Shown: positions 1 to 9,235 of the stretch, in pieces
How the letters are laid out: each line of letters opens with the position of its first letter
Position numbering within the stretch: position 1 is the first letter of the stretch
Assembly: GCF_947500975.1 (NCBI RefSeq)
Contig: NZ_CANMUE010000008.1
Location: forward strand, 80,690 to 144,689
Direction of reading: 5' to 3'
DNA: 64,000 bases
Source of the DNA: an uncultured Polaribacter sp.
GTDB lineage: Bacteria > Bacteroidota > Bacteroidia > Flavobacteriales > Flavobacteriaceae
Notes under the pieces: generated by a model
What the model was told of the DNA's origin: nothing
Databases searched by the model: none
What the model saw: only the letters and a program-made list of their open reading frames with translations
Position numbers and translations under genes: made by a program

Positions 1-453
1 GCAATTGTTCCAATTAAAAAAGATGATTATTATGTAGCTTCTGGTTACAAAATGAGAATGCATCCTATTTTAAAAATTAATAAATTTCATAAAGGAATGG
101 ACTTTACTGCCGCAACAGGAACTCCAATTTATGCTTCTGGAAATGGAAAAGTAGATAGAGCAGAAAGAAGTACTACTTTTGGTAAAGTGGTTTATATAGA
201 ACATGGTTATGGCTATAAAACTATTTATGCTCATATGAGTAAAATAAAAGTACAAAAAGGAGATGTTGTAAAAAGAGGAGATTTAATTGGTTTTGTTGGT
301 AATACAGGTTTATCTGTTTCACCACATTTACATTATGAAGTTCATAAAAATGGTGTAGCATTAAATCCTCTTAATTTTTATTATGGTAACTTATCTTTAG
401 AAGAATTTGCGGCCTTACAAAAAGCATCAGAAGAGAGTCAATCTTTTGATTAA
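1..453 (+). CDS. M23 family metallopeptidase, 5'-truncated by window edge
   Basis: Frame is open to base 1 (AIVPIKKDDYYVASGYKMRMHPI...); HKGMDFTAATGTPIYASGNGKV and HLHYEVHKNG motifs of LytM/M23 peptidases. Confidence 0.9.
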   Translation, partial: AIVPIKKDDYYVASGYKMRMHPILKINKFHKGMDFTAATGTPIYASGNGKVDRAERSTTFGKVVYIEHGYGYKTIYAHMSKIKVQKGDVVKRGDLIGFVGNTGLSVSPHLHYEVHKNGVALNPLNFYYGNLSLEEFAALQKASEESQSFD

Positions 454-465
454 TTTATACTATTT

Positions 466-795
466 ATGTACATAGACTTACCCAAAAAAAGATATTATAA
501 AATAGGAGAAGTTGCAAAAGCATTCTCTGTAAATACTTCTTTAATTCGTTTTTGGGAAAAAGAGTTTGATATTATCAAACCAAAAAAAAATGCCAAAGGA
601 AATCGTCTTTTTACGCAAGAAGATATTTCTAACTTTAAGCTCATTTTTAATTTAGTAAAAGAAAGAGGTTTTACATTAGATGGCGCAAAACAAAAATTGA
701 AAAAAAATCCTGAAGGAATTTTTAATAATCACGAAATTATTACCAGATTAGAAACTGTAAAAGCTGAGCTTCAAAAAATAAAAAATCAGCTTTAA
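466..795 (+). CDS. MerR family transcriptional regulator
   Basis: YYKIGEVAKAFSVNTSLIRFWEKEFDIIKPKKNAKGNRLFTQEDI is a MerR-type helix-turn-helix. Confidence 0.88.
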   Translation: MYIDLPKKRYYKIGEVAKAFSVNTSLIRFWEKEFDIIKPKKNAKGNRLFTQEDISNFKLIFNLVKERGFTLDGAKQKLKKNPEGIFNNHEIITRLETVKAELQKIKNQL

Positions 796-892
796 ACGTT
801 AATTTCCTTTTTTATAAAAATCATAAAACGCTAGCCTTATAATTGAGAATCAGTCAATTTTATAGTGTTAAATATATCTGATTTTATTAAAT

Positions 893-910
893 TACTATGC
901 ATGCATAATA
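893..910. promoter_or_regulatory. Candidate operator palindrome upstream of the acyl-CoA dehydrogenase operon
   Basis: TACTATGCATGCATAATA: perfect 10-bp palindrome ATGCATGCAT (897-906), extendable to 18 bp with one mismatched pair. Confidence 0.35.
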
Positions 911-990
911 TTTTTCATTATATTTGAAAACATTAAAGATGTTTATTTTTAATAATTCACATCAAATATCAATTATAAAACTTCAATATT

Positions 991-2805
991 ATGTCAAAAA
1001 AATATGTAGATATAGAAACACTTAAATATATACTTTATGATGTTCATAAATTAGAAGATTTATTATCAAGAGAAAGATTTCAGGAACATGATTTGGAGTC
1101 GTTAGACATGTTTATAGACTCTGTAAAAGAATTTTCTGATAGAGAATTGCATCCTTATTTTAAAGAAATGGATGAAACTCCAGCTTACCATAAAGACGGA
1201 ACTGTTATTGTTCATGAGCAAGTGCACAAAGTAATGCTGCAATCTGGAGAAATGGGTATTATTTCAGCATGTTTTGATTATGATGATGGAGGTTTACAAA
1301 TTCCAATATCTGCTTTTCAGGCAGCATTATATATTATGGATGCAGCCAACAATCATTTACCTGGTTATCCAAGTTTAACACTTGGTGCTGCAGAATTAAT
1401 TGTTGAATTTGGTAAACAAGAATTAAAAGATATTTATGTTCCAAAAATGCTTTCTGGCGTTTGGGGAGGCACCATGTGTTTAACAGAACCACAAGCAGGT
1501 AGTTCTTTATCTGATATTGTTACAAAAGCAACTCTAACAAATGATGGTTTTTATAAAATTACTGGACAAAAAATATTTATATCCGGAGGTGATAATCAGT
1601 TTTCAGAAAACATAATTCATTTAGTTTTAGCAAGAATTGAAGGTGCTCCAAAAGGCACAAAAGGAATTTCTCTTTTTGTAGTTCCTAAAAACAGATTAAA
1701 AGAAGATGGATCTTTAGAGTATAATGATGTAATGACAGTTGCCGATTTTCAAAAAATGGGTCAAAAAGGATATTGTACAACACATTTAGGTTTTGGAGAT
1801 AATGACGATTGTAGAGGTTGGCTTATAGGTGAAGAACATAAAGGTTTAGCACAAATGTTTTTAATGATGAATGGTGCAAGAATAGCTGTTGGTAGAGGTG
1901 CTGCTGCCATTGCAATGGCAGCTTATAGAACCTCATTACAATATGCAAATGAAAGACCTCAAGGACGAAAACTATCTGCAAACGGAAAGAAAAACCCTAC
2001 TGAAAAACAGAGTTTAATTATAGAACATCCAGATGTTAGAAGAATGTTACTATTACAAAAATCAATAGTAGAAGGTTCTTTAAGTTTGGTAATGTTAGCA
2101 TCAAAATATCATGATATTCTTACTACCGCAACTTCTAAAGAAGAAAAAGAAAAATATCATTTATTATTAGAAATGATTATTCCTATCGTAAAAACTTATC
2201 CTTCAGAAGCAGGTGCAGAATCTGTTGATAATGGGTTACAAATTTTAGGTGGCTATGGGTTTTGTACCGATTTTTCTTTACAGCAATATTATAGAGATAT
2301 CAGAATTTCTGCTTTATACGAAGGTACAACAGGAATTCAATCACAAGATTTATTAGGTAGAAAAGTACCAATGCAAAATGGTAAAGCACTAAAATTATTA
2401 GCTGCAGAAATTATGCAAACAATAATAATTGCTTCTAAAGATGATGAATTAAAAGACTATGCTACTATTTTGGGTGATAAATTAAAAAACTCTCAAAAAG
2501 TATTAGAGCATTTAATGCCTTTTGCTATGAAAGGAAATTATGAACGCTATTTAGCAGATGCTAATTTATTTATGGAATATATGAGTATTGTTGTTTTAGG
2601 ATGGTTATGGTTAGAAATGGCTGTAGATTCTAAAAATCAATTAAACAATGCTGATAAAAAATATTCAAAAACCTTTTATGAAAGTAAAATTCATACCATG
2701 AAATTCTACTTTAAATATGAAGTTCCAAAAACAAATTCATTAGCCGAATCTTTAATGAGTGATGAGGTTTTAACGATCAAAAAAGACAAAGAATATATTA
2801 TATAA
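991..2805 (+). CDS. Acyl-CoA dehydrogenase, long form with C-terminal extension
   Basis: 604 aa; GGTMCLTEPQAGSSLSD, YKITGQKIFISGGDN, LQILGGYGFCTDFSLQQYYRDIRISALYEGTTGIQ motifs. Confidence 0.92.
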   Translation: MSKKYVDIETLKYILYDVHKLEDLLSRERFQEHDLESLDMFIDSVKEFSDRELHPYFKEMDETPAYHKDGTVIVHEQVHKVMLQSGEMGIISACFDYDDGGLQIPISAFQAALYIMDAANNHLPGYPSLTLGAAELIVEFGKQELKDIYVPKMLSGVWGGTMCLTEPQAGSSLSDIVTKATLTNDGFYKITGQKIFISGGDNQFSENIIHLVLARIEGAPKGTKGISLFVVPKNRLKEDGSLEYNDVMTVADFQKMGQKGYCTTHLGFGDNDDCRGWLIGEEHKGLAQMFLMMNGARIAVGRGAAAIAMAAYRTSLQYANERPQGRKLSANGKKNPTEKQSLIIEHPDVRRMLLLQKSIVEGSLSLVMLASKYHDILTTATSKEEKEKYHLLLEMIIPIVKTYPSEAGAESVDNGLQILGGYGFCTDFSLQQYYRDIRISALYEGTTGIQSQDLLGRKVPMQNGKALKLLAAEIMQTIIIASKDDELKDYATILGDKLKNSQKVLEHLMPFAMKGNYERYLADANLFMEYMSIVVLGWLWLEMAVDSKNQLNNADKKYSKTFYESKIHTMKFYFKYEVPKTNSLAESLMSDEVLTIKKDKEYII

Positions 2806-3578
2806 TGAATATAAAACAACAATTTAATTTAGAAGGTAAAGTTGCTATTATTACAGGTTCAAGTAAAGGAATTGGAAAAGCAATTGCAAAAGGTTTAGCC
2901 CAAAATGGTGCACAAGTTATTATCTCTAGTAGAAGTCAAGAAGCCTGTGATGAAGTTGTAAAAGAGTTTATAGCTGAAGGATTAAAAGCTACAGGAATTG
3001 CTTGCCATATAGGAAAAGAAGATCAACGAAAAAACTTAGTTTCTAAAGCATTAGAAGCTTTTGGCAGAATTGATATTCTAGTAAATAATGCAGCTATAAA
3101 TCCAGTTTTTGGACCCATTGAAGATGTAGATCCAGCAATTTTTGATAAAATTATGGATGTGAATGTAAAAGCTCCTTGGAGTTTATCAAACTTAGTATTA
3201 CCACATTTTAAAGCAAATAAAAACGGAAGTATTATTAATATTGCCTCAGTAGAATCTTTAACGCCAGGTTTTGGGTTAGGTATTTACAGCACAAGTAAAG
3301 CTGCAATTTTAATGCTTACAAAAAATCAAGCAAAAGAATGGGGTCAACATGGTGTTAAAGCAAATGCAATTTGTCCTGGCTTAATAAAAACAAAATTCAG
3401 TGCTGCACTTTGGCAAAATGAAAAAATACTCGGCAAAATTAAAAAAACATTACCAAGCCAAAGAATGGGAATGCCAGAAGAAATGGTAGGTTTAGCTTGT
3501 TTATTAGCTTCTGATGCGGGTAATTATATGACAGGTGGTGTTTATACTGCTGATGGAGGTTATATGATTGCTGGATAA
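2805..3578 (+). CDS. SDR family oxidoreductase
   Basis: TGSSKGIGKAIA cofactor motif, NNAA, YSTSKAA catalytic motif; start overlaps the upstream stop. Confidence 0.92.
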   Translation: MNIKQQFNLEGKVAIITGSSKGIGKAIAKGLAQNGAQVIISSRSQEACDEVVKEFIAEGLKATGIACHIGKEDQRKNLVSKALEAFGRIDILVNNAAINPVFGPIEDVDPAIFDKIMDVNVKAPWSLSNLVLPHFKANKNGSIINIASVESLTPGFGLGIYSTSKAAILMLTKNQAKEWGQHGVKANAICPGLIKTKFSAALWQNEKILGKIKKTLPSQRMGMPEEMVGLACLLASDAGNYMTGGVYTADGGYMIAG

Positions 3579-3667
3579 TTTTTTAAACACTAGATAGAAA
3601 AATAGTTTCACGATTTTATGTACTCTAAGCTTCTATATGGTGATAATAGTGCAAATAAAATTAAACT

Positions 3668-4882
3668 ATGAACTTCGAACACACAAGTAAATCACTAGAA
3701 ATACAACAAAAACTAACCGCTTTTATCCAAGAACACATTGTTCCTGTAGAAGAAGAGTATATAGCTTTTCAAGCAGATAAAAATAATATGTGGAAGCGTT
3801 TTCCAAAGATAGAAACGCTAAAACAAAAAGCAAAAGATGCTGGCTTATGGAATCTTTTTTTACCAAAAGATTATGGAGATTTAAGTCCAGGTTTAACCAA
3901 TTTAGAATACGCTCCTTTAGCTGAAATAATGGGGCGAAAAATATGGATTTCAGAAATTTTTAATTGTTCTGCACCAGATACAGGAAACATGGAAGTATTA
4001 GCAAAATATGGAAATGAAGCACAAAAAAAACAATGGTTAGCTCCTTTAATGAATGGAGAAATTCGTTCAGCATTTTTAATGACAGAACCACAAGTAGCTT
4101 CTTCAGATGCTACTAATATAGAAACTTCAATTGTTTTAGATGGTAATGAATATTTAATTAATGGAAGAAAATGGTGGTCTTCTGGTGCAATGGATCCACA
4201 TTGTAAAATAGCTATTATTATGGGTAAAACTGACCCAAATGCACATAGACATCAACAACAAAGTATGGTTTTGGTTCCTATGGATACTCCTGGATTAAAA
4301 ATTATAAGACCACTTTCTATTTTAGGTTTTTATGATTCTCCTGAAGGACACGCAGAAATTGAATTAAACAATGTTAGAGTTCCGAAAGAAAACTTAATTT
4401 TAGGAGAAGGACGAGGTTTTGAAATAGCACAAGGGCGTTTAGGACCTGGTAGAATTCATCACTGCATGCGTTTAGTAGGAATTGCACAATATGCATTAGA
4501 AACAATGTCCAAGAGAACTTTAGAAAGGGAAACTTTTGGAAAAAAATTTTATGAATATAGTAGCATCAGACACGATATAGCAAAATCCGCTTGCGAAATT
4601 GAACAAGCACGTTTACTAACTCTTTCTGCTGCTGCAAAAATGGATAACAAAGGGAATAAAGAAGCAAAAGATATTATTGCAATGATAAAAATTGTAGCTC
4701 CAAATATGGCTTTAAAAGTAATTGATAGAGCTATGCAAATTTTAGGCGGAAAAGGTGTTGGTCCAGATACTTATTTACCACATTATTTTGCCATTGCAAG
4801 GATGTTGCGTTTGGCAGATGGTCCAGATGAAGTACACATGTATCAACTAGGAAAAAGTTGTATTAAAAAATATGGAAGTTAG
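3668..4882 (+). CDS. Acyl-CoA dehydrogenase family protein (ACAD10/11-like)
   Basis: [52 protein letters not shown]. Confidence 0.9.
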   Translation: MNFEHTSKSLEIQQKLTAFIQEHIVPVEEEYIAFQADKNNMWKRFPKIETLKQKAKDAGLWNLFLPKDYGDLSPGLTNLEYAPLAEIMGRKIWISEIFNCSAPDTGNMEVLAKYGNEAQKKQWLAPLMNGEIRSAFLMTEPQVASSDATNIETSIVLDGNEYLINGRKWWSSGAMDPHCKIAIIMGKTDPNAHRHQQQSMVLVPMDTPGLKIIRPLSILGFYDSPEGHAEIELNNVRVPKENLILGEGRGFEIAQGRLGPGRIHHCMRLVGIAQYALETMSKRTLERETFGKKFYEYSSIRHDIAKSACEIEQARLLTLSAAAKMDNKGNKEAKDIIAMIKIVAPNMALKVIDRAMQILGGKGVGPDTYLPHYFAIARMLRLADGPDEVHMYQLGKSCIKKYGS

Positions 4883-4884
4883 AA

Positions 4885-5943
4885 ATGAGCAATCAAAAAG
4901 TAAGAAAAGGTGAGGAATTACCTGATATTCCTTTAAAAAAATATTTAAAAGAAATCAATTTAATTAATTCAGTTGAAAGTGAGTTGTTTGTACAACAATT
5001 TACAAACGGGTATTCTAACTTAACTTATTTACTACAAATAGAAAATAAAGAATATGTTTTAAGAAAACCACCAAAAGGCGCTATCAAAAGAGGTCATGAC
5101 ATGAGTCGTGAATTCAAAGTACAAAATAGTGTTCATAAAGTGTTTTCCAAAGCTCCAAAAATGTATGCTTTTTGTAATGATGAAACTATTTTAGGAAGTG
5201 ATTTTTACATCATGAAAAAAAAGGAAGGTGTTATTTTAAACTTTAAAGAAGCAAAACAAAGAAACATTAAACCATCATCATATAAAACAATTGCAAACTC
5301 ATGGTTAGACACTTTAGTCGAATTACATAAAGTAGATTATAATGCCGTTGGTTTGGGTAATTTAGGTAAACCTGAAGGCTATGTAGAAAGGCAGGTTTCT
5401 AACTGGGGAAAACAATATTTAAAAGCCAAAACTGATGAATATCATGAAGCAGAAATGGTGATAAATTGGATGAAAGAACATCAACCAAAAAAATACGATC
5501 ATTGTTTAATTCACAATGATTTTAAATATGACAATGTTGTTTTTAAAGATGATTCTTGGCAAGAAGTTTCAGCCGTTTTAGATTGGGAAATGGCAACTTT
5601 AGGAGATCCTCTAATGGATTTAGGAACTGCTTTGGGTTATTGGACAGTTGCCTCAGATCATGATTTTGTAAAGCAAGGAATCCCTTCACCAACTGTTTTT
5701 GAAGGCAATCCTATTAGAAGTAAAATTGCTCAAATGTATGCAGAAAAATCAGGCAGAAATTTAGATAATTTAGTTTTCTATTATGTGTTTGGATTATTCA
5801 AAATTGCAGTAATAGCACAACAAATTTATTATAGATATGATAAAGGATGGACAACAGATTCTCGTTTTGCTAACCTAAATAAAGCCGCAGAATTGTGTTG
5901 TAAATTGGCATTAAAAGCTATTAAAACTAATAAAATAGATTAA
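4885..5943 (+). CDS. APH-family phosphotransferase (ACAD10/11 kinase-domain-like)
   Basis: YVLRKPPKG, HDMSREFKVQ, LIHNDFKYDNVVF, VLDWEMATLGDPLMDLG kinase motifs; 2 nt after the ACAD gene. Confidence 0.88.
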   Translation: MSNQKVRKGEELPDIPLKKYLKEINLINSVESELFVQQFTNGYSNLTYLLQIENKEYVLRKPPKGAIKRGHDMSREFKVQNSVHKVFSKAPKMYAFCNDETILGSDFYIMKKKEGVILNFKEAKQRNIKPSSYKTIANSWLDTLVELHKVDYNAVGLGNLGKPEGYVERQVSNWGKQYLKAKTDEYHEAEMVINWMKEHQPKKYDHCLIHNDFKYDNVVFKDDSWQEVSAVLDWEMATLGDPLMDLGTALGYWTVASDHDFVKQGIPSPTVFEGNPIRSKIAQMYAEKSGRNLDNLVFYYVFGLFKIAVIAQQIYYRYDKGWTTDSRFANLNKAAELCCKLALKAIKTNKID

Positions 5944-6329
5944 ATAAAATTATTAGAAATACTCTTTGCTAAACTAACAAATTCATCATTTGTTAATTTT
6001 ACTTTTTTAGTAAACTGAATATCCGCCATTTCATTTAAAGGAATTAAATGAACATGTACATGAGGCACTTCTAAACCAATAACACTCATCCCTACTCTTT
6101 TACAAGGCACAGTTTTTTCAATTGCTTTTGCAATTCTGAAAGAAAAATCCATTAAATTTTTATACTCCTCTTTTGATAAATCAAAAATCTTATCCTCTTC
6201 TTTTTTAGGAACCACTAAAGTATGCCCCTTTGCATTTGGATTAATGTCTAAAAAAGCAATAAAATTATCATCTTCGGCAACTTTATAACTTGGTATTTCT
6301 CCTGTAATTATTTTGGTAAATATGCTCAT
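5940..6329 (-). CDS. HIT family protein
   Basis: 129 aa; NPNAKGHTLVVPKK and HVHVHLIPL histidine triad. Confidence 0.93.
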   Translation of the reverse strand: MSIFTKIITGEIPSYKVAEDDNFIAFLDINPNAKGHTLVVPKKEEDKIFDLSKEEYKNLMDFSFRIAKAIEKTVPCKRVGMSVIGLEVPHVHVHLIPLNEMADIQFTKKVKLTNDEFVSLAKSISNNFI

Positions 6330-6407
6330 TTTTCAGTTTTAACTATCATTTTGGTGTAAAAAAGACACTATTTTTTCACACTTTATGGTAATAATTTTTC
6401 TATTCTT

Positions 6408-6881
6408 TTACCTAGAAATTTCAACGATTTCAAATTTCATAATCCCACTAGGAACTTGAATTTCTGCGATTTCTCCAACTTTTTTACCTAATAAACCTTT
6501 ACCAATTGGTGAGTTTACAGACAATTTTCCATTTCTAACATCAGTTTCAGAATCTGCAACCAACCTATAAGAGAATTCCATGCCATTAACTGTATTCTTA
6601 ATTTTTACATTAGAATGAATTAATACTTTAGAAGTATCTAATTGACTTTCATCTAAAATACGAGCATTAGCAACTACGTTTTTTAATTTTGCAATTTTAA
6701 ACTCTAAATGAGATTGCTCTTCTTTTGCTGCATGATATTCAGCATTCTCACTCAAATCACCTTTATCTCTTGCATCAGCAATTTCTTGTGTTACCCTTGG
6801 ACGCTCAACTTGCTCTAATTGATGCAATTCATCCTTCAACTTTTTTAATCCTTCTGCAGAATAATAAGAAATTTCACTCAT
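6408..6881 (-). CDS. greA: Transcription elongation factor GreA
   Basis: 157 aa; RDKGDLSENAEYHAAKEEQ and SPIGKGLLGKKVGE motifs. Confidence 0.95.
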   Translation of the reverse strand: MSEISYYSAEGLKKLKDELHQLEQVERPRVTQEIADARDKGDLSENAEYHAAKEEQSHLEFKIAKLKNVVANARILDESQLDTSKVLIHSNVKIKNTVNGMEFSYRLVADSETDVRNGKLSVNSPIGKGLLGKKVGEIAEIQVPSGIMKFEIVEISR

Positions 6882-7074
6882 TTTTATTTTATTTTATTTA
6901 TTACTTTCTTTAACAAACATTTCAATTTATTATTTAAAGAAAAATATCTAGTATTTTAAAAAACGTAACGATGGTTTTAAATCAAAAATCCCATTACCTT
7001 AATAGGAATGAGATTGTTATACAAATGTACAAAATAATTGTAACTTGTCATCGTTTTAAAAAAAACTGTTTTAT

Positions 7075-7494
7075 ATGATATTTAAGAAAATAACCTTTTT
7101 TTTTATGTTAATTTCTCTTTTGAGCTGCTCAGATAATAGCGCACTACAAAATTGTATTCAAACTTTACCAATAAATATTGCTACAGATTTAAACAATCCT
7201 GAATTGATAAACGCACAAACCCCTGGAGGTTCTGCTAACATTTCTGGTGGTAATAAAGGTATTTTATTATTTAATAAAAACGGAACTGATTTTGTAGCCT
7301 TTGATAAACTTTGCCCTAATGATGCTTGTACTACTCCAATGACCTTTGAAAACAGATTATTAAAATGTTCTTGTGATCAAAGCACCTATAGTGTAGATTT
7401 TGGGGGAGCCCCTCAAACCGATGGTTTTATATGCCCGGCAATTGAGTATAGAGTTACAAAAACTGGAACTACAATTCGAATCAGCAATTTTTAA
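7075..7494 (+). CDS. Rieske-like (2Fe-2S ligand-degenerate) lipoprotein
   Basis: Lipobox-type N-terminus LISLLSCSD; CPNDAC...CSCDQSTY occupies the Rieske CxHxxC / CPCH positions. Confidence 0.6.
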   Translation: MIFKKITFFFMLISLLSCSDNSALQNCIQTLPINIATDLNNPELINAQTPGGSANISGGNKGILLFNKNGTDFVAFDKLCPNDACTTPMTFENRLLKCSCDQSTYSVDFGGAPQTDGFICPAIEYRVTKTGTTIRISNF

Positions 7495-7517
7495 TAGTTT
7501 CTTAAGCTAGAGTTGAT

Positions 7518-7525
7518 TATTTTTG
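7518..7525 (+). promoter_or_regulatory. Bacteroidota -7 type promoter element (TAnnTTTG) upstream of purK
   Basis: TATTTTTG, 22 nt before the GTG start. Confidence 0.4.
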
Positions 7526-7547
7526 TCGAAACACAACAATATTAAAC

Positions 7548-8705
7548 GTGAAAAATTATTTCTCTTCTGATTTTAAATTAGGTATTTTAGGTGGTGGTCA
7601 ACTAGGTAGAATGCTTCTAACAGAAACTCAAAAATTTGATATCCATACATCTATTTTAGATTCCAATAAAAATGCACCATGTGCAGAAATTTGCAACCAT
7701 TTTGAAATTGGAGATTTACTAGATTTTGATGCAGTTTATAACTTTGGTAAAACTGTAGATGTATTAACTATTGAAATAGAAAATGTAAATATTGATGCTT
7801 TAGATAAACTAGAATCTGAAGGATTAACAATCTATCCAAAACCAAAGAATTTAAGAGTAATACAAAGTAAAGCAAGTCAAAAAAACTTTTATTTTGATCA
7901 TAAAATACCAACTGCTCCTTTTTCTCATTTTGCCTATTTAGAAGAGTTAGTTCTTTGTTTAGAAAGTGAAATTATTAATTTTCCATTTGTTTGGAAAGCT
8001 GCACGTTTTGGGTATGACGGTAATGGAGTTAAAATTGTTAGAAATTTTTCTGATTTAGACACACTACCAAATGTTGAATGTATTACGGAACAATTAATTC
8101 CTTTTAAAAATGAATTAGCCGTAATTGTTGCCAGAAATACTGATGGAGAAACAAAAACATATCCTGTTGTTGAAATGGAGTTTCATCCAGAAGCCAACCA
8201 AGTAGAATATGTAATTTGCCCCGCAAGAATTGGTGAAAGTGTTGCCAAAAAAGCCCAAAAAGTTGCTTTAAAAGTAGTTGAAAAACTAGATTTTGTTGGT
8301 TTATTAGCGGTTGAAATGTTTCAAACAGAAACCAATGAAATTTTGGTAAATGAAGTTGCTCCAAGACCGCATAATTCTGGTCATTACTCTATTGAAGCAA
8401 GTTATATCAACCAGTTTGAACAACATTTACGATCTATTTTAAACCTTCCTTTAGGAAATACGGAAAGTAAAGTTGCCGGAATTATGGTAAACTTAGTAGG
8501 TGAAGAAGGTTTTTCTGGCGATGTAGTTTATCAAAATATAAATAATATTTTAAAAATTGATGGAGTAACACCTCATATTTATGGTAAAAAAGAAACACGT
8601 CCGTTTAGAAAAATGGGGCATGTAACCATTGTAAATAAAGATATTGACACTGCAAGAAAGATTGCACAAAAAGTAAAAGAAACAATTAGAGTAATTAGTA
8701 AGTAA
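7548..8705 (+). CDS. purK: 5-(carboxyamino)imidazole ribonucleotide synthase
   Basis: KLGILGGGQLGRMLLTE, FGYDGNGV, NEVAPRPHNSGHYSIEA; GTG start. Confidence 0.95.
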   Translation: MKNYFSSDFKLGILGGGQLGRMLLTETQKFDIHTSILDSNKNAPCAEICNHFEIGDLLDFDAVYNFGKTVDVLTIEIENVNIDALDKLESEGLTIYPKPKNLRVIQSKASQKNFYFDHKIPTAPFSHFAYLEELVLCLESEIINFPFVWKAARFGYDGNGVKIVRNFSDLDTLPNVECITEQLIPFKNELAVIVARNTDGETKTYPVVEMEFHPEANQVEYVICPARIGESVAKKAQKVALKVVEKLDFVGLLAVEMFQTETNEILVNEVAPRPHNSGHYSIEASYINQFEQHLRSILNLPLGNTESKVAGIMVNLVGEEGFSGDVVYQNINNILKIDGVTPHIYGKKETRPFRKMGHVTIVNKDIDTARKIAQKVKETIRVISK

Positions 8706-8707
8706 TT

Positions 8708-9187
8708 ATGGTAGGAATAATAATGGGAAGTGATTCTGATCTTCCAATAATGCAAGAAGCAATAGATATTTTAGAAAGTTTTGATATTCAAATTGAAGTA
8801 GATATTGTGTCTGCTCATAGAACTCCAGAAAAATTAGTAAACTATTCTAAAAATGCACATCTAAGAGGAATAAAAGTAATAATTGCAGGCGCTGGAGGTG
8901 CAGCTCATTTACCAGGAATGGTAGCAAGTATGAGTCCTTTACCAATAATTGGTGTACCTGTAAAAAGTAGAAATTCTATTGATGGTTGGGATTCTGTATT
9001 GTCTATTTTACAAATGCCTGGTGGTGTTCCTGTTGCAACTGTAGCTTTAGATGGTGCAAAAAACGCAGGTATTTTAGCTGCCCAAATTATTGGCGCTTCT
9101 GATAAATGCGTTTTAGACAAAATTATTGCTTACAAAGAAGGATTGAAATTAAAGGTTGAAAAAGCTTCTGAACGTGTAAGAAAATAA
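8708..9187 (+). CDS. purE: 5-(carboxyamino)imidazole ribonucleotide mutase
   Basis: IIMGSDSDLPIMQEA, SAHRTPE, AGAGGAAHLPGMVA. Confidence 0.96.
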   Translation: MVGIIMGSDSDLPIMQEAIDILESFDIQIEVDIVSAHRTPEKLVNYSKNAHLRGIKVIIAGAGGAAHLPGMVASMSPLPIIGVPVKSRNSIDGWDSVLSILQMPGGVPVATVALDGAKNAGILAAQIIGASDKCVLDKIIAYKEGLKLKVEKASERVRK

Positions 9188-9235
9188 CATTTTTTACAAT
9201 TACACTTTTCAACAATTAAACAAATATACATTTTG

